Source: Neorhizobium alkalisoli (GTDB lineage Bacteria > Pseudomonadota > Alphaproteobacteria > Rhizobiales > Rhizobiaceae). Taken from it: 64,000 bases of DNA. The translations under genes were made by a program, and so were the position numbers. Positions within the stretch are counted from its first letter, which is position 1. Each line of letters begins with the position of its first letter. The stretch is from the NCBI RefSeq assembly GCF_002968635.1, contig NZ_PVBN01000007.1, positions 235,097-299,096 of the forward strand. The letters are read 5' to 3'. The notes below the pieces were generated by a model that saw only the letters and a program-made list of their open reading frames with translations, searched no databases and was not told the origin of the DNA. This document shows positions 54,353 to 64,000 of this stretch, piece after piece.

Positions 54353-56305
54353 TCAATGCGCGCCGGAGCCATGGGCATTTATAATGGCGTCTGCCTCCCT
54401 GCCGTAAAGCTCCTCGAAGTGATCGAAGGTCTTGGAATAGTAGCCGATGCCCTGCGTGGCGGAACGAAGTGACCTTGTCAGTTCTTCCAGTGCCCCGCCC
54501 GGCATGAGGGCGCGAAAGATATCCCAGCCTTTGGCGTTTTCGTCGCGGTCGAAACCGAGAACCTGCCCCTTCAGGGATGAAACGAGGGTTACGATGCCTC
54601 CCGAAAAGATCGAAGGGATATGGATCTCGACGCGCGATACCGGCTGCATCAGCACAGCCGATGCCTGGGACAAGGCCTGGCGGGTGCCCATCTTTGCAGC
54701 TGCACGAAATGCGAAGTCGGAGCTGTCCACCGAGTGATACTGTCCATCGGTCAGGGTCACGCCGACGTCGATGACCTGAAAGCCCAAAGGCCCCTTTTCC
54801 ATGGCTTCGCGAGCACCAACCTCCACCGCGGGTATGTAATTTCGCGGTACCGTCCCGCCTTTGACGGTTTCGGCGAAAGTGAAACCATGGCCCCGTTCGT
54901 TCGGCTTCACGTCCAGATGGACATCGGCAAACTGACCAGCTCCGCCGGTTTGTTTGCGGTGACGGAAATGCACGGCGGAAGGCTTGGATATCGTCTCGCG
55001 ATAAATCGGGTTCGGGACCTCGTCGGTCACTTCCACGCGAAAGACCTCCGAGAGAGTGTTGCGCAACTCGCGCAGATGCACAGGCCCCTGTACGCAGACC
55101 AGCATTGCGCCGGTGCCCTCTTCCTGCATGACCTTAATCCCGCGATCCGTCTCGGCAAGTTTCGCAAGTGTTGCCGACAGCTTCGTTTCGTCGCGCTCAT
55201 TGACGGGAACCAGGACGCGCTCCAGCATCGGCGTCGGTGGCGTCGCCCAATCGGGTGGTGTGGTGGCTTGTCCAGGCGTCAGCAGCGCCGGAATGGGAAT
55301 GTGGTCGGATTTGACCGCCGCGAAGATGGAGCCCGCTTGACTGGCGGAGCCGGCTGCCTTGCCGTTCGCGTTTTCCTGGATAGGCCCAAGACCGGCCCCG
55401 TTCAAAGGGGAGCCCTGTTTCAGACCGTCGACCAGCGATCGGATGATAACGGTTTTTCCCACATTGGCTCGATGAAAGGCATGGAAGCTTACGGCGGAAG
55501 GTTTTTCCTTCTCCAGTCCCGTTGCTTTGGCAAGGCGGGCCTGCAGGGCGGCAACCGGTGGCGCTTCGTGCCGCAGCGCCTTCATCAACCGCATGACGCC
55601 GTTGGCATGAGACGCTGCACCGAACATCACCGGGATGACCCGGTTCTCTTTCAGGATACGTGAGGCGATGCTGAACAGCGCATCGCTTGCGGGTTCGCGA
55701 TCCTCGATCAACTCCTCGAGCAGCCAGTCGTCGAATTCCGAAAACTGCTCCAGCATCTCGGTGCGCGCTTCGTGTTCCCGTTCGAGGATGTTCTGTGGTA
55801 GTTCGACCAGCGAGGACGGCTGCCCCTCGCGATAGCGCCAGGCGCGTTCCGAGATCAGGTCGCAGCTGCCGACCACCTTCTCGCCTTCGCGTATTGGCAC
55901 CTGCCGAAGAACGAGCGGGTGGTTCGAATAAGCCTGGAGCGCGGCAATCACGTCACGCAGGCGTCCGCGGGGTTCATCCATCCGGTTGACGAAGAGGATG
56001 CAAGGCGTGGCCGAGGCCTCGATGGCGCGCAGATAGGGCGCCGCCAGCACCGCATCATCGGGAGACGTAGAAACGCAAAGAATGCAGGCGTCGCTTGCCA
56101 GCAGTGAATCCTGTGCAATCGCAAGCGCTTCGTTGGCGCCGGGGGTGTCGATCGCGCACCATGGCTCGTTGATGAATTCAAATTCTGAAAAGTTCAAATT
56201 GTAGGGAGAGCTGTACTTTCGGGGGGAGCCCCCCAATGAGGCGAGTTTGGCAACGAGTGTCGATTTACCTGTCTGTGATGGTCCCAGTACCGTAAAGCAG
56301 CGCAT
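54353..56305 (-). CDS. EF-G-like translational GTPase with degenerate G domain
   Basis: This 650-residue protein has the domain order of elongation factor G: domains II-V are recognisable (PSAVHFRHRKQTGGAGQFADVHLDV, GFQVIDVGVTLTDGQYHSVDSSD, FSGGIVTLVSSLKGQVLGF). The G domain is altered: P-loop GPSQTGKS (8-15), switch I with RGITI missing (about 25 residues shorter), DTPGA (53-57) instead of DTPGH, so the catalytic His is absent, and NRMD (107-110) for NKMD. ATG 56305 has GGGAGG upstream. Translocation by this protein is doubtful; a ribosome-binding or stress role is inferred. Confidence 0.88.
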   Translation of the reverse strand: MRCFTVLGPSQTGKSTLVAKLASLGGSPRKYSSPYNLNFSEFEFINEPWCAIDTPGANEALAIAQDSLLASDACILCVSTSPDDAVLAAPYLRAIEASATPCILFVNRMDEPRGRLRDVIAALQAYSNHPLVLRQVPIREGEKVVGSCDLISERAWRYREGQPSSLVELPQNILEREHEARTEMLEQFSEFDDWLLEELIEDREPASDALFSIASRILKENRVIPVMFGAASHANGVMRLMKALRHEAPPVAALQARLAKATGLEKEKPSAVSFHAFHRANVGKTVIIRSLVDGLKQGSPLNGAGLGPIQENANGKAAGSASQAGSIFAAVKSDHIPIPALLTPGQATTPPDWATPPTPMLERVLVPVNERDETKLSATLAKLAETDRGIKVMQEEGTGAMLVCVQGPVHLRELRNTLSEVFRVEVTDEVPNPIYRETISKPSAVHFRHRKQTGGAGQFADVHLDVKPNERGHGFTFAETVKGGTVPRNYIPAVEVGAREAMEKGPLGFQVIDVGVTLTDGQYHSVDSSDFAFRAAAKMGTRQALSQASAVLMQPVSRVEIHIPSIFSGGIVTLVSSLKGQVLGFDRDENAKGWDIFRALMPGGALEELTRSLRSATQGIGYYSKTFDHFEELYGREADAIINAHGSGAH

Positions 56306-56516
56306 CGGCGATCCTCCCATTGCCAAAAGCACGCATCAGAATGCCAAGAATGCCTTTAACCGGCGCGGCGTTCCAGATGGTTGCATTCATTCTTAAATAT
56401 GAGGGGCAGGGGCGAGGTCCATAGTTAGTTGGTCGGTGGTTGGCGCTTTTGGTTCCCACTGGTATTTCTGACGGGTTTCCGCCATATACAGCCCGAACAG
56501 ACATGGAATTGATCCG

Positions 56517-57434
56517 ATGAGTGCAGCGGTCGAATTTGCGAGGATGAACGGGCTTGGCAACAAGATCCTGGTCGTCGACATGCGCGGTCGCGCCGACAAG
56601 GTGACGCCGGAAGCCGCGATCGCGTTGAATGCCGATCCCGCCACCCAGTTCGACCAGATCATGGCGATCCACGATCCGAAGGTTCAGGGCACGGACGCCT
56701 GGATCGATATCCTCAATTCGGACGGTTCGAAGGCGCAGGCCTGCGGCAACGGCACCCGTTGCGTCGTGCAGGCGCTGGCCGCCGAGACCGGCCGCAAGGC
56801 CTTCACCTTCCAGACGGTCGCCGGCATCCTGAACGCCGTCGAACACGAGGACGGGACGATCTCGGTCGACATGGGCCGCCCGGTCTTCGACTGGAACAAG
56901 ATCCCGCTGGCGGAGGAGTTCTTCGATACGAGCCGCATAGAACTGCAGATCGGCCCCATCGACGCGCCGGTACTGCATTCGCCGTCGGCCATGTCGATGG
57001 GCAATCCGCACGCGATCTTCTGGGTCGATCGCGATCCGATGAGCTTCGAGCTGGAGCGTTTCGGTCCGCTACTCGAAAACCATCCGATGTTTCCCGAAAA
57101 GGCCAATATCACCCTGGCCCAGGTCACGTCGAATTCGGCGCTGCGCACCCGCACCTGGGAGCGTGGCGCCGGCCTGACGCTTGCCTGCGGTTCGGCCGCT
57201 TGCGCCTCTGCCGTTTCCGCCGCCCGCACCGGCCGCACCGGCCGAAAGGTGACGATCGACGTCGCCTCCAGCCCGATCCGCCAGCCGCTCGTCATCGAAT
57301 GGCGCGACGACGATCACGTCGTCATGACCGGCCCGGCCGAATGGGAATGGTCCGGAAAGGTGGATCCGATGACGGGCTCTTTCACGCGGGATGGGGATCC
57401 GGGAGCTTCTGCCCCGGGGAGCTTGGCAAAATGA
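56517..57434 (+). CDS. dapF: Diaminopimelate epimerase
   Basis: This 305-residue enzyme epimerises LL- to meso-diaminopimelate for lysine and peptidoglycan. Both catalytic Cys are present: [11 protein letters not shown] and [19 protein letters not shown] near the start and [10 protein letters not shown] are conserved. It begins the operon dapF-mtaB-ftsY-yciB-DUF2585 and overlaps mtaB by 4 bp. Confidence 0.96.
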   Translation: MSAAVEFARMNGLGNKILVVDMRGRADKVTPEAAIALNADPATQFDQIMAIHDPKVQGTDAWIDILNSDGSKAQACGNGTRCVVQALAAETGRKAFTFQTVAGILNAVEHEDGTISVDMGRPVFDWNKIPLAEEFFDTSRIELQIGPIDAPVLHSPSAMSMGNPHAIFWVDRDPMSFELERFGPLLENHPMFPEKANITLAQVTSNSALRTRTWERGAGLTLACGSAACASAVSAARTGRTGRKVTIDVASSPIRQPLVIEWRDDDHVVMTGPAEWEWSGKVDPMTGSFTRDGDPGASAPGSLAK

Positions 57435-58717
57435 GCGGCGTCGAGGTCATCACCTTCGGCTGTCGGCTCAACACCTATGAATCGGAAGTGATGCGGGCCG
57501 AAGCCGAAAAGGCGGGGCTCAACAACGCCGTGCTGGTCAATACCTGCGCTGTCACCGGCGAGGCGGTGCGCCAGGCTCGCCAGGCGATCCGCCGTGCGCG
57601 GCGGGAAAATCCGCATGCCCGCATCATCGTCACCGGCTGTGCCGCCCAGACCGAAAAGCAGACCTTTGCCAACATGGTGGAGGTCGACGCCGTGCTCGGC
57701 AACGAGGAGAAGCTGAAGAGCGCTTCCTATCGCGGCCTGCCGGATTTTGGCGTCGCTGCGGAAGAGAAGCTGCGCGTCAACGACATCATGAGCGTCAAGG
57801 CGACCGCGCCTCAAATGGTGAAGCACATCGACGGGCATGTGCGGGCCTTCATTCAGGTGCAGAACGGCTGCGACCACCGCTGCACCTTCTGCATCATCCC
57901 CTATGGCCGGGGCAATTCCCGCTCGGTGCCGATGGGTGCCGTCGTGGATCAGGCCCGCAAGCTCACGGAAAGCGGCTATCGCGAAATCGTGCTGACCGGC
58001 GTCGACGCCACGAGCTATGGCGCCGATCTGCCCGGCGAGCCTTCTCTCGGATATCTGGCAAAGACGCTTCTGAGGCAGGTGCCGGATATCCTCCGTCTTC
58101 GCCTGTCCTCCATCGACAGCATCGAGGCCGACAAGCATCTCTGGGACCTGATCGCCGAAGAACCTCGCTTCATGCCGCATCTGCATCTGTCGCTGCAGCA
58201 TGGCGACGACCTGATCCTGAAGCGGATGAAGCGCCGCCATTCGCGTGCCGAGGCGCTGGCCTTCACCGAACAGGCGCGTCGCTTGAGGCCTGAGATCGCC
58301 TTCGGCGCAGACATGATCGCCGGATTCCCGACCGAGACAGAGGAAATGTTCGAGAATGCTGCGACACTCGCGGAAGAGGCGGGCATTTCCTTCCTGCATG
58401 TCTTTCCCTACAGCCCCCGGCCGGGCACGCCGGCGGCGCGGATGCCGCAACTCGACCGCGGGCTGATCAAGGAGCGTGCTGCCCGTCTTCGTGCGCGAGG
58501 CGAGGCGCTGCATCGCGCTCATCTCGACCGCATGGTCGGTACCGAGCAAGCCGTCATCATCGAGAACAACGGCATGGCGCATACGGAAAACTTTTCGCTG
58601 GTTGCAACGCCGGGCCTTATTCCCTGCGACTTCAAGCGCGTTATCATTACCGGGCACAACGGCAAGCATCTGGAAATGCAGGTCGCGCCGGCCCTTGCCT
58701 CATCTCGGGCAGCATAA
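57431..58717 (+). CDS. mtaB: tRNA (N6-threonylcarbamoyladenosine-C2)-methylthiotransferase MtaB
   Basis: The 428-residue radical-SAM methylthiotransferase has an N-terminal UPF0004 domain ([22 protein letters not shown]), the radical SAM cluster motif [18 protein letters not shown], and a C-terminal TRAM-like region. It converts t6A37 to ms2t6A37 in tRNAs. ATG 57431 overlaps the dapF stop. Confidence 0.95.
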   Translation: MSGVEVITFGCRLNTYESEVMRAEAEKAGLNNAVLVNTCAVTGEAVRQARQAIRRARRENPHARIIVTGCAAQTEKQTFANMVEVDAVLGNEEKLKSASYRGLPDFGVAAEEKLRVNDIMSVKATAPQMVKHIDGHVRAFIQVQNGCDHRCTFCIIPYGRGNSRSVPMGAVVDQARKLTESGYREIVLTGVDATSYGADLPGEPSLGYLAKTLLRQVPDILRLRLSSIDSIEADKHLWDLIAEEPRFMPHLHLSLQHGDDLILKRMKRRHSRAEALAFTEQARRLRPEIAFGADMIAGFPTETEEMFENAATLAEEAGISFLHVFPYSPRPGTPAARMPQLDRGLIKERAARLRARGEALHRAHLDRMVGTEQAVIIENNGMAHTENFSLVATPGLIPCDFKRVIITGHNGKHLEMQVAPALASSRAA

Positions 58718-58735
58718 ACAGAAGACGGATCTCTT

Positions 58736-60340
58736 ATGGCATTGAGCTTCATCAAACGCGTCTTCACCTTCGGCAAACCAGCCGAAGAGCAGGCACCTGA
58801 AGCGGACCGGCCGGAAGATATGCTTTCCGTTCAGGCCGAACTCGAGCCGAAGTCGCGGCACGAAGACTTGCCGGTTTCGCCCGTCGACCCTGTGGCGCCG
58901 ACTGAGATCGAGACCGCGGGCGGCCCGTCTGCGGATCGGGCGAGCGAGGATGTCCCGGAGCCCGAAGCCGAGGATGAAACGGCGGCCATTCTTCCGGGCG
59001 TCGAAGCGGCACCTGATATCGGCATGGTACCGTTGTCCTTGCTGCAGGCGGAAGCCGAGGCCGAGGAAGAGGCCGCATCTGCTGAAGCATCCCCCTCTGT
59101 CCCCACAAGGGGGGAGATCACGGATGTGCTGCCTCTCTCCCATTCTACTGAGGAAATCGCAGCCAGGGATTCGGGACCTGCTTTAGGGCAAGATGCGGGC
59201 AGCGATTCGATCTCCCCGCTTGAGGGGGAGATGTCCGGCAGGACAGAGGGGGGTGAGGCGCGGTCTGCGCAGCAGAGCAATCGATCCAGTGAATCGATTG
59301 CAGCGGCGAACGCCCTGAGCAAAGGCGAAGGGCTGGAGCGGTCGGTTGAACGCGTCCTCCCCAAAGGCTTCTCCGCCGCCCGCCTGGAACCCCAACCCGC
59401 TCCAGTCGTTCCCGCGCCAAAACTTACCTGGTTCCAGCGTCTCCGCGCCGGTCTTGCACGCACCTCGTCGCAGCTCACCGGCCAGATCACAGCTCTCTTC
59501 ACCAAGCGCAAACTCGACGAAGAAACGCTGGAGGAACTGGAGGACCTGTTGATCCAGGCGGATCTCGGCGTCGAGACGGCGATGCGCATTACCGGCGCGC
59601 TCTCGTCAGAACGCTATGGCAAGGACGTCACCGGCGAAGACGTATCCCGGATCATGGCCGCCGAGATCACCAAGGTCCTGTCGCCGGTCGCCAAGCCGCT
59701 GCAGCTCGACCTCAACCACAAGCCGCATGTCATCCTCGTCGTCGGCGTCAACGGAACGGGCAAGACCACGACGATCGGCAAGCTCGCGGCAAAACTGTCC
59801 GGCTCGGGGCTCAAGGTCATGCTCGCCGCCGGCGATACATTCCGCGCAGCGGCGATCGAGCAGCTGAAGATCTGGGCGGACCGGACGGGTTCTGAATTCA
59901 TCGGCACCAAGCTGGGAGCCGATGCGGCCGGGCTTGCCTATGACGCTTACGAACAGGCGCGTGCGAAGAAAAGCGATGTCTTGATCATCGACACGGCCGG
60001 CCGGCTGCAGAACCGCACGGAGCTGATGGCGGAGCTCGAAAAGATCGTTCGCGTGCTCGGCAAGCTCGATCCCGATGCGCCGCATACCGTGCTTCAGACC
60101 CTCGACGCCACGACCGGCCAGAACGCCCTGCAGCAGGTCGAGATCTTCCGCAACGTTGCCGGCGTCAGCGGCCTCATCATGACGAAACTAGACGGCACGG
60201 CGCGCGGCGGCATTCTGGTGGCGATTGCCGCCAAGCACAAGCTGCCGGTCTATTTCATCGGTGTCGGCGAAGGCGTGGACGATCTGGAGCCTTTTGAGGC
60301 GGGAGATTTTGCGCAGGCCATTGCCGGTTTGACGCATTGA
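58736..60340 (+). CDS. ftsY: Signal recognition particle receptor FtsY, with an in-frame palindromic-repeat insert
   Basis: This 534-residue protein has a long acidic N-terminal domain (1-230) followed by the NG GTPase domain (about 232-534). The latter has [38 protein letters not shown] and [10 protein letters not shown]. It receives SRP-ribosome complexes at the membrane, with Ffh. Residues about 119-173 are encoded by a REP-like element (59091-59252); [14 protein letters not shown] is the translated repeat. The GTPase core is unaffected. Confidence 0.96.
   Translation: MALSFIKRVFTFGKPAEEQAPEADRPEDMLSVQAELEPKSRHEDLPVSPVDPVAPTEIETAGGPSADRASEDVPEPEAEDETAAILPGVEAAPDIGMVPLSLLQAEAEAEEEAASAEASPSVPTRGEITDVLPLSHSTEEIAARDSGPALGQDAGSDSISPLEGEMSGRTEGGEARSAQQSNRSSESIAAANALSKGEGLERSVERVLPKGFSAARLEPQPAPVVPAPKLTWFQRLRAGLARTSSQLTGQITALFTKRKLDEETLEELEDLLIQADLGVETAMRITGALSSERYGKDVTGEDVSRIMAAEITKVLSPVAKPLQLDLNHKPHVILVVGVNGTGKTTTIGKLAAKLSGSGLKVMLAAGDTFRAAAIEQLKIWADRTGSEFIGTKLGADAAGLAYDAYEQARAKKSDVLIIDTAGRLQNRTELMAELEKIVRVLGKLDPDAPHTVLQTLDATTGQNALQQVEIFRNVAGVSGLIMTKLDGTARGGILVAIAAKHKLPVYFIGVGEGVDDLEPFEAGDFAQAIAGLTH
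59091..59252. repeat. REP-like palindromic element inside ftsY
   Basis: CCCCCTCTGTCC (59091-59102) and GGACAGAGGGGG (59241-59252) are perfect inverted ends, with inner inverted GGGGAGATC (59111-59119) and GATCTCCCC (59209-59217). Its right end closely matches the repeat at the window end (from 63897). The insert keeps the ftsY frame open. Confidence 0.85.
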
Positions 60341-61044
60341 TGACACAGAAAGACGATTTGGCTTTGCAAACGAAAGCCTCGAAGTTGGGACCCATGCAGA
60401 GCATCGAAAGCGACATCACGCCGACCAAGGAAGAAAAGCAGCATCCGATGCTGAAGCTGGCGCTGGAAATCGGCCCGCTTCTCGTCTTCTTTTTCGGCAA
60501 TCTTCGTGGCGAATGGCTGGTGTCGAAGTTTCCGGCTCTTTCGGCGATCGGCGGCCCGCTGCTTGTCGCGACGGCGCTTTTCATGATGGCGACCATTATT
60601 TCGCTCGTCATTTCGAAGATCGTCTTCCATCACCTGCCGGTCATGCCCTTCGTATCCGGCGTTGTGGTGTTGATCTTCGGTTCGCTGTCGATCTGGCTGC
60701 AGGACGAGACCTTCATCAAGATGAAGCCGACGATCGTCAATTCGCTGTTCGGCGTAACGCTGCTCGTCGGCCTGATGTTCGGTAAGTCATTGCTCGGATA
60801 TGTCTTCAACGCTGCCTTCCAGCTCGACGAAGCAGGTTGGAAGAAGCTCACATTTCGGTGGGGCCTGTTCTTCCTGGTGCTTGCAGTCATGAACGAGGTG
60901 GTCTGGCGCAATTTCTCCGACGCTGTCTGGATCAATTTCAAGGTCTGGGGCACGATGCCGATCACCATCGCCTTCACGCTCGCGCAAATGCCGCTCATCA
61001 TGCGGCACACCATTACCGAACCTGTCGCGGAAACTGAAAAGTGA
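60340..61044 (+). CDS. yciB: Inner-membrane septation protein YciB (IspZ/IspA family)
   Basis: The 234-residue membrane protein has five to six helices: [43 protein letters not shown], and a final [17 protein letters not shown]. The family takes part in cell envelope and division functions. ATG 60340 overlaps the ftsY stop by one base. Residues 1-35 are a non-membrane leader. Confidence 0.92.
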   Translation: MTQKDDLALQTKASKLGPMQSIESDITPTKEEKQHPMLKLALEIGPLLVFFFGNLRGEWLVSKFPALSAIGGPLLVATALFMMATIISLVISKIVFHHLPVMPFVSGVVVLIFGSLSIWLQDETFIKMKPTIVNSLFGVTLLVGLMFGKSLLGYVFNAAFQLDEAGWKKLTFRWGLFFLVLAVMNEVVWRNFSDAVWINFKVWGTMPITIAFTLAQMPLIMRHTITEPVAETEK

Positions 61045-61631
61045 CGACAGCCGATCTTTCCGATTCCGGTTCGTCCTCCAGGCGCTGGCTGTTTGCCGCG
61101 CTTGCCCTCTTCCTGCTGCAGATTGCCGTGCTCTATGCCATGGGCCGGATCCCGATCTGCGAATGCGGTTATGTGAAGCTCTGGGAAGGCGGGGTGAATT
61201 CCAGCGGCAACTCGCAGCACCTTTCGGACTGGTACACGCCGTCCCACATCATCCACGGCTTCCTTTTCTACGGTCTCGGCTGGCTTCTTTTCCGGCGCGC
61301 GCCGCTTACTGCGCGGCTGTCGCTCGCCGTGCTGATCGAGGCCGCATGGGAAGTGCTGGAAAACACGCCGATGGTGATCGACCGCTACCGGACGGCGACC
61401 ATGGCGCTCGGCTATACCGGCGACAGCATCCTGAATTCTGCGATGGATACGGTCTTCATGGCACTCGGCTTTTTCGCCGCAGCGCGTCTGCCGGTCTGGC
61501 TGACGGTCGCAATCGCGATCTTCTTCGAGCTCGCGACCGGCTATATCATCCGCGATAACCTGACACTCAACGTGCTGATGCTCGTCTGGCCGGTCGATGC
61601 GGTGCGGGAGTGGCAGGCGGCGATGCCCTGA
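61041..61631 (+). CDS. DUF2585 / UPF0314 membrane protein
   Basis: This 196-residue protein has about four to five membrane helices and the conserved block [38 protein letters not shown], typical of the UPF0314 family in Rhizobiales. The cluster CEC plus several His residues suggests a possible metal or cofactor site. GTG 61041 overlaps the yciB stop by 4 bp. Function unknown. Confidence 0.9.
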   Translation: MTTADLSDSGSSSRRWLFAALALFLLQIAVLYAMGRIPICECGYVKLWEGGVNSSGNSQHLSDWYTPSHIIHGFLFYGLGWLLFRRAPLTARLSLAVLIEAAWEVLENTPMVIDRYRTATMALGYTGDSILNSAMDTVFMALGFFAAARLPVWLTVAIAIFFELATGYIIRDNLTLNVLMLVWPVDAVREWQAAMP

Positions 61632-62234
61632 TCAGCTGCCGGCGGCGGCTTTTTCGATCGCCGGCATGAGATCCTGGCTGAGGCTGCGCTCGTCGAAGGG
61701 ACCGACCTTCTTGTAGATTATCGTGCCGTCGGGCCCGACCAGATAGCTTTCGGGAATACCATAGACACCCCAGTCGATCGCAGCCTTGCCGTTAGGATCG
61801 ACCCCGATCGCCTTGTAGGGATTGCCGAGCTCGCCGAGGAAACGCAGCGCGTTGTCGTTGCGGTCCTTGTAGTTGATGCCGACGATCGTCAGCCGCCCGT
61901 CCTTCGCCAGTTCTGTGAGGATAGGATGTTCCTGCCGGCAGGGTACGCACCAGGAGGCGAAGACGTTCACCAGCGTCAGCTTGCCGGCAATCGCGGCGTC
62001 GGTAAGCGCGGCGGTATTCGATCCCTCAAGCGGCGGCAGCGAAAGCGATGGAGCCTTCTTTCCGATGAGCGCCGAAGGGATGGCGGAAATGTCGCGGCCG
62101 TTGACGTCCTGGTCGTAGAGCATCTTGCCGGCCACTGCCGCAAAGCCCAGAAAAATCAGGAGCGGGAGGAGGGCGAGGGCGTAACGTGCGAGACCCTTGC
62201 GTTGGGCCGGCTGGCTTTCGGTCTCGGTGCTCAT
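61632..62234 (-). CDS. ccmG: Cytochrome c biogenesis thiol-disulfide oxidoreductase CcmG (DsbE)
   Basis: The 200-residue membrane-anchored thioredoxin has a single N-terminal helix (about 18-36) and active site WCVPC (Cys96, Cys99), followed by the GINYKDRNDNALRFLGELGNPY region typical of CcmG. It keeps apocytochrome CXXCH reduced in the periplasm. The start overlaps the ccmD stop. Confidence 0.95.
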   Translation of the reverse strand: MSTETESQPAQRKGLARYALALLPLLIFLGFAAVAGKMLYDQDVNGRDISAIPSALIGKKAPSLSLPPLEGSNTAALTDAAIAGKLTLVNVFASWCVPCRQEHPILTELAKDGRLTIVGINYKDRNDNALRFLGELGNPYKAIGVDPNGKAAIDWGVYGIPESYLVGPDGTIIYKKVGPFDERSLSQDLMPAIEKAAAGS

Positions 62235-62401
62235 GCCGCATCACCTTTGGGCTGTGAAGATCGACGGCGGATACCGGAAGCTTCCAGTTCCGCCAGCTCT
62301 CTCCGGCGGGCGCGGCCGTCGACCCAAACCCAGCCGATCAGACAGAGCGCCACCAAAACCGTCACGGAATAGGACAAGGCAATGTAGAATGTATGCGTCA
62401 T
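62231..62401 (-). CDS. ccmD: Heme exporter protein CcmD
   Basis: This 56-residue protein has one membrane helix (about 6-26, IALSYSVTVLVALCLIGWVW) and a short basic tail (GRARRRELAELE). CcmD helps release holo-CcmE from CcmABC. It starts 7 bp after ccmC and overlaps ccmG by 4 bp. Confidence 0.92.
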   Translation of the reverse strand: MTHTFYIALSYSVTVLVALCLIGWVWVDGRARRRELAELEASGIRRRSSQPKGDAA

Positions 62402-62408
62402 GACGTTC

Positions 62409-63167
62409 TCATGCCTCCCGTCCGGCCGCGCGGGCGGCAAGCCGCCGTTGAGCGGCAACGCGGCGTCGCCAGATCTCGTTTCGCATCGCGGCCATGTGCA
62501 GCGTGAAGAACAGCAACGTAAAGGCGATCGCCATCACGAGCAGCGGCCAGAGGAACTCGCCGTCGATGGTTGGGCCATCCAGGCGAATGACGCTTGCCGG
62601 CTGGTGCAGCGTATTCCACCAGTCGACCGAGAACTTGATGATCGGGATGTTGACGAAGCCGACAAGGATGAGGACGGCGGAAACACGCGCCGCCTTGGAC
62701 GGATCGTCCATCGCGCGATTGAGTGCGATCAAGCCGAGATACATCAGAAAGAGCACGAAAACGGAGGTCAGCCTTGCGTCCCAGACCCACCAGGTCCCCC
62801 ACATCGGCCTGCCCCAGAGCGAGCCGGTCGCAAGCGCGATCAGCGTGAAGGCGGCGCCCAGCGGTGCGGCGGCCTTGTGACTGACGTCGGCGAGCGGATG
62901 GCGCCAGACCAGAGTTCCGATCGCCGAGAGCGCCATCACCGAATAACACATCATCGACAGCCAGGCGGCCGGAACATGCACATACATGATGCGCACAGTC
63001 TGGCCCTGCTGATAGTCGCCCTCGGTCGCGAAGCTCAGATAGAGGCCGATGGCAAAGAGAATTGCGGTAACGGCCGCCATCCAGGGCAGGATGCGCGCAG
63101 CAAGCGCCAGAAACCGTGTAGGGTTGGCAAGATCGCTCAGTTTGGTAATGGCAAGACTTTCGGTCAT
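62409..63167 (-). CDS. ccmC: Heme transport/ligation protein CcmC
   Basis: The 252-residue protein has six helices and the tryptophan-rich heme motif WGTWWVWDARLTS, plus flanking His residues. It loads heme onto CcmE in cytochrome c maturation. It lies 43 bp downstream of ccmB. Confidence 0.95.
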   Translation of the reverse strand: MTESLAITKLSDLANPTRFLALAARILPWMAAVTAILFAIGLYLSFATEGDYQQGQTVRIMYVHVPAAWLSMMCYSVMALSAIGTLVWRHPLADVSHKAAAPLGAAFTLIALATGSLWGRPMWGTWWVWDARLTSVFVLFLMYLGLIALNRAMDDPSKAARVSAVLILVGFVNIPIIKFSVDWWNTLHQPASVIRLDGPTIDGEFLWPLLVMAIAFTLLFFTLHMAAMRNEIWRRRVAAQRRLAARAAGREA

Positions 63168-63210
63168 GAGCGCTTTCTAATCAAAGTCGCGGGCGGCATA
63201 TTGATTCTAG

Positions 63211-63870
63211 TCAATCGCTGGCGTTTCTCAAAGCCAGCGCAGCACCCAGCGGTCCAAGTACTGCAAAAAACATCGTGATGGCCACCAATATCAGAAAAGG
63301 CGGCATAAAGGGGGCGGGATCCTCAACAGCTGCGTAAGAGGCACTCACTCCGAAAATCAGGACCGGAATCGCCAGCGGCAGCACCAGGATCGAGACCAGC
63401 AGCCCGCCGCGGGGAAGAGCGACGGCAACCGCCGCGCCGACCGCGCCGATGAAGGTCAGCGCCGGCGTGCCGACCAGGAGCGTCAGCATGGTGGCGCCGA
63501 TCGCCATCTCGCTCATGTTCATGAACAGCCCGAGCAGCGGTGAAGCGATCACCAGCGGCAGGCCGTTGCCCAGCCAGTGAGCCAGGCATTTGACGAGCAC
63601 CGTCAGAACGAGCGGATGTTCCTGCATCAGGAGAAGATCGAGCGAGCCGTCCTCGCGATCGGTCTGGAACAGCCGATCAAGGCCGAGCAGGGCTGACAGA
63701 AGTGCACCGATCCAGACGATAGCCGGACCGATGCGGGAGAGCAGGTTCAAATCCGGCCCGACGCCGAAAGGAATGACGGCGACGACGGTCATGAAGAACA
63801 GCACGCCGATCAACGCTCCGCCGCCGGCGCGGACGGAAAGTTTCAGGTCGCGGAGCAGGAGGGCAGTCAT
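63211..63870 (-). CDS. ccmB: Heme exporter permease CcmB
   Basis: The 219-residue membrane protein has about six helices and the family block DREDGSLDLLLMQEHPL. With CcmA it forms the ABC transporter that releases holo-CcmE. The ccmA gene is expected just upstream, beyond the window end. The spacer carries a palindromic repeat. Confidence 0.94.
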   Translation of the reverse strand: MTALLLRDLKLSVRAGGGALIGVLFFMTVVAVIPFGVGPDLNLLSRIGPAIVWIGALLSALLGLDRLFQTDREDGSLDLLLMQEHPLVLTVLVKCLAHWLGNGLPLVIASPLLGLFMNMSEMAIGATMLTLLVGTPALTFIGAVGAAVAVALPRGGLLVSILVLPLAIPVLIFGVSASYAAVEDPAPFMPPFLILVAITMFFAVLGPLGAALALRNASD

Positions 63871-63896
63871 AGCGGGAGGCCTTGCATTCGGGGCTG

Positions 63897-64000
63897 CCCC
63901 CCCTCTGCCCTGCCGGGCATCTCGCTACATCCGGGAGGATATTCGCATGGGGTGCGTGGAGCCCCTCCCCCTTGTGGGGAGGGGTTGGGGAGGGGTTTTC
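63897..64000. repeat. REP-like element upstream of ccmB (truncated by window)
   Basis: CCCCCTCTGCCCTGCCGGGCATCTC closely matches the reverse complement of the right end of the ftsY insert, and CCCCTCCCCC...GGGGAGGGG forms the distal hairpin (63962 onwards). It extends to the window edge. Confidence 0.75.

Overview
The window is chromosomal DNA from an alphaproteobacterium, almost certainly a member of the Rhizobiaceae (Sinorhizobium/Rhizobium/Agrobacterium relatives). Evidence: phaR facing phaAB, a CarD regulator next to an RpoH2-type heat-shock sigma factor, a SAM-II riboswitch in front of metA, an ffh-aroQ-rpsP-rimM-trmD-rplS cluster, an SUV3-type helicase, and EcfG (RpoE2)-type promoters. 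About 66 protein genes, one tRNA and two riboswitches can be supported. There is no prophage, insertion sequence, CRISPR array or rRNA operon, so most of the window is core genome. The novelty lies in regulatory and repeat DNA.

Layout. 1-4.3 kb: 3' end of a glutathione S-transferase gene, rpmF, a small membrane protein, phaR (minus), then phaA-phaB for polyhydroxybutyrate synthesis. 4.3-5.6 kb: two very small stress-type membrane/lipoprotein genes and a 700-bp gene-poor stretch packed with GANTC (CcrM) sites, CtrA-like boxes and a thrice-repeated motif. 5.6-11.8 kb: SUV3-like helicase, S4 protein, 7Fe ferredoxin, CarD and RpoH2. 11.8-20.3 kb (minus): M48 lipoprotein protease, the thiBPQ thiamine transporter under a TPP riboswitch, a single-domain response regulator, an ABC-F ATPase and thiamine diphosphokinase. 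20.4-27.8 kb: SAM-II riboswitch-metA, galM, tRNA-Gly, prolyl-tRNA deacylase, thioredoxin/TPR co-chaperone, Lon-N protein, Trm112-like protein, ubiquinone hydroxylase and TesB.

27.8-45 kb: sigma-54-driven glnK-amtB, ftsK behind a perfect CtrA box, lolA, xthA, a CenR-like regulator with a cyclic-nucleotide-binding partner, an L,D-transpeptidase, PhoX, SixA, leuC, PPK2, an incomplete amino-acid ABC transporter and an MFS permease. 45-50.4 kb: rplS, a TauE/SafE permease, trmD-rimM, rpsP, chorismate mutase and ffh. 50.6-56.3 kb: a set of less familiar genes, including a metallo-beta-lactamase-fold protein, heme oxygenase and a degenerate EF-G-like protein. 56.5-64 kb: dapF-mtaB-ftsY-yciB-DUF2585 facing the cytochrome c maturation genes ccmB-ccmC-ccmD-ccmG.

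Themes. (1) General stress response: three perfect GGAAC-N16-CGTT promoters precede rpoH2, a 51-residue DUF3309 gene and a single-domain response regulator. (2) Cell-cycle logic: a CtrA box before ftsK and a dense GANTC/CtrA-like island upstream of the helicase. (3) Metabolite sensing by TPP and SAM-II RNAs. (4) Palindromic repeats, one of which has been absorbed in frame into ftsY.
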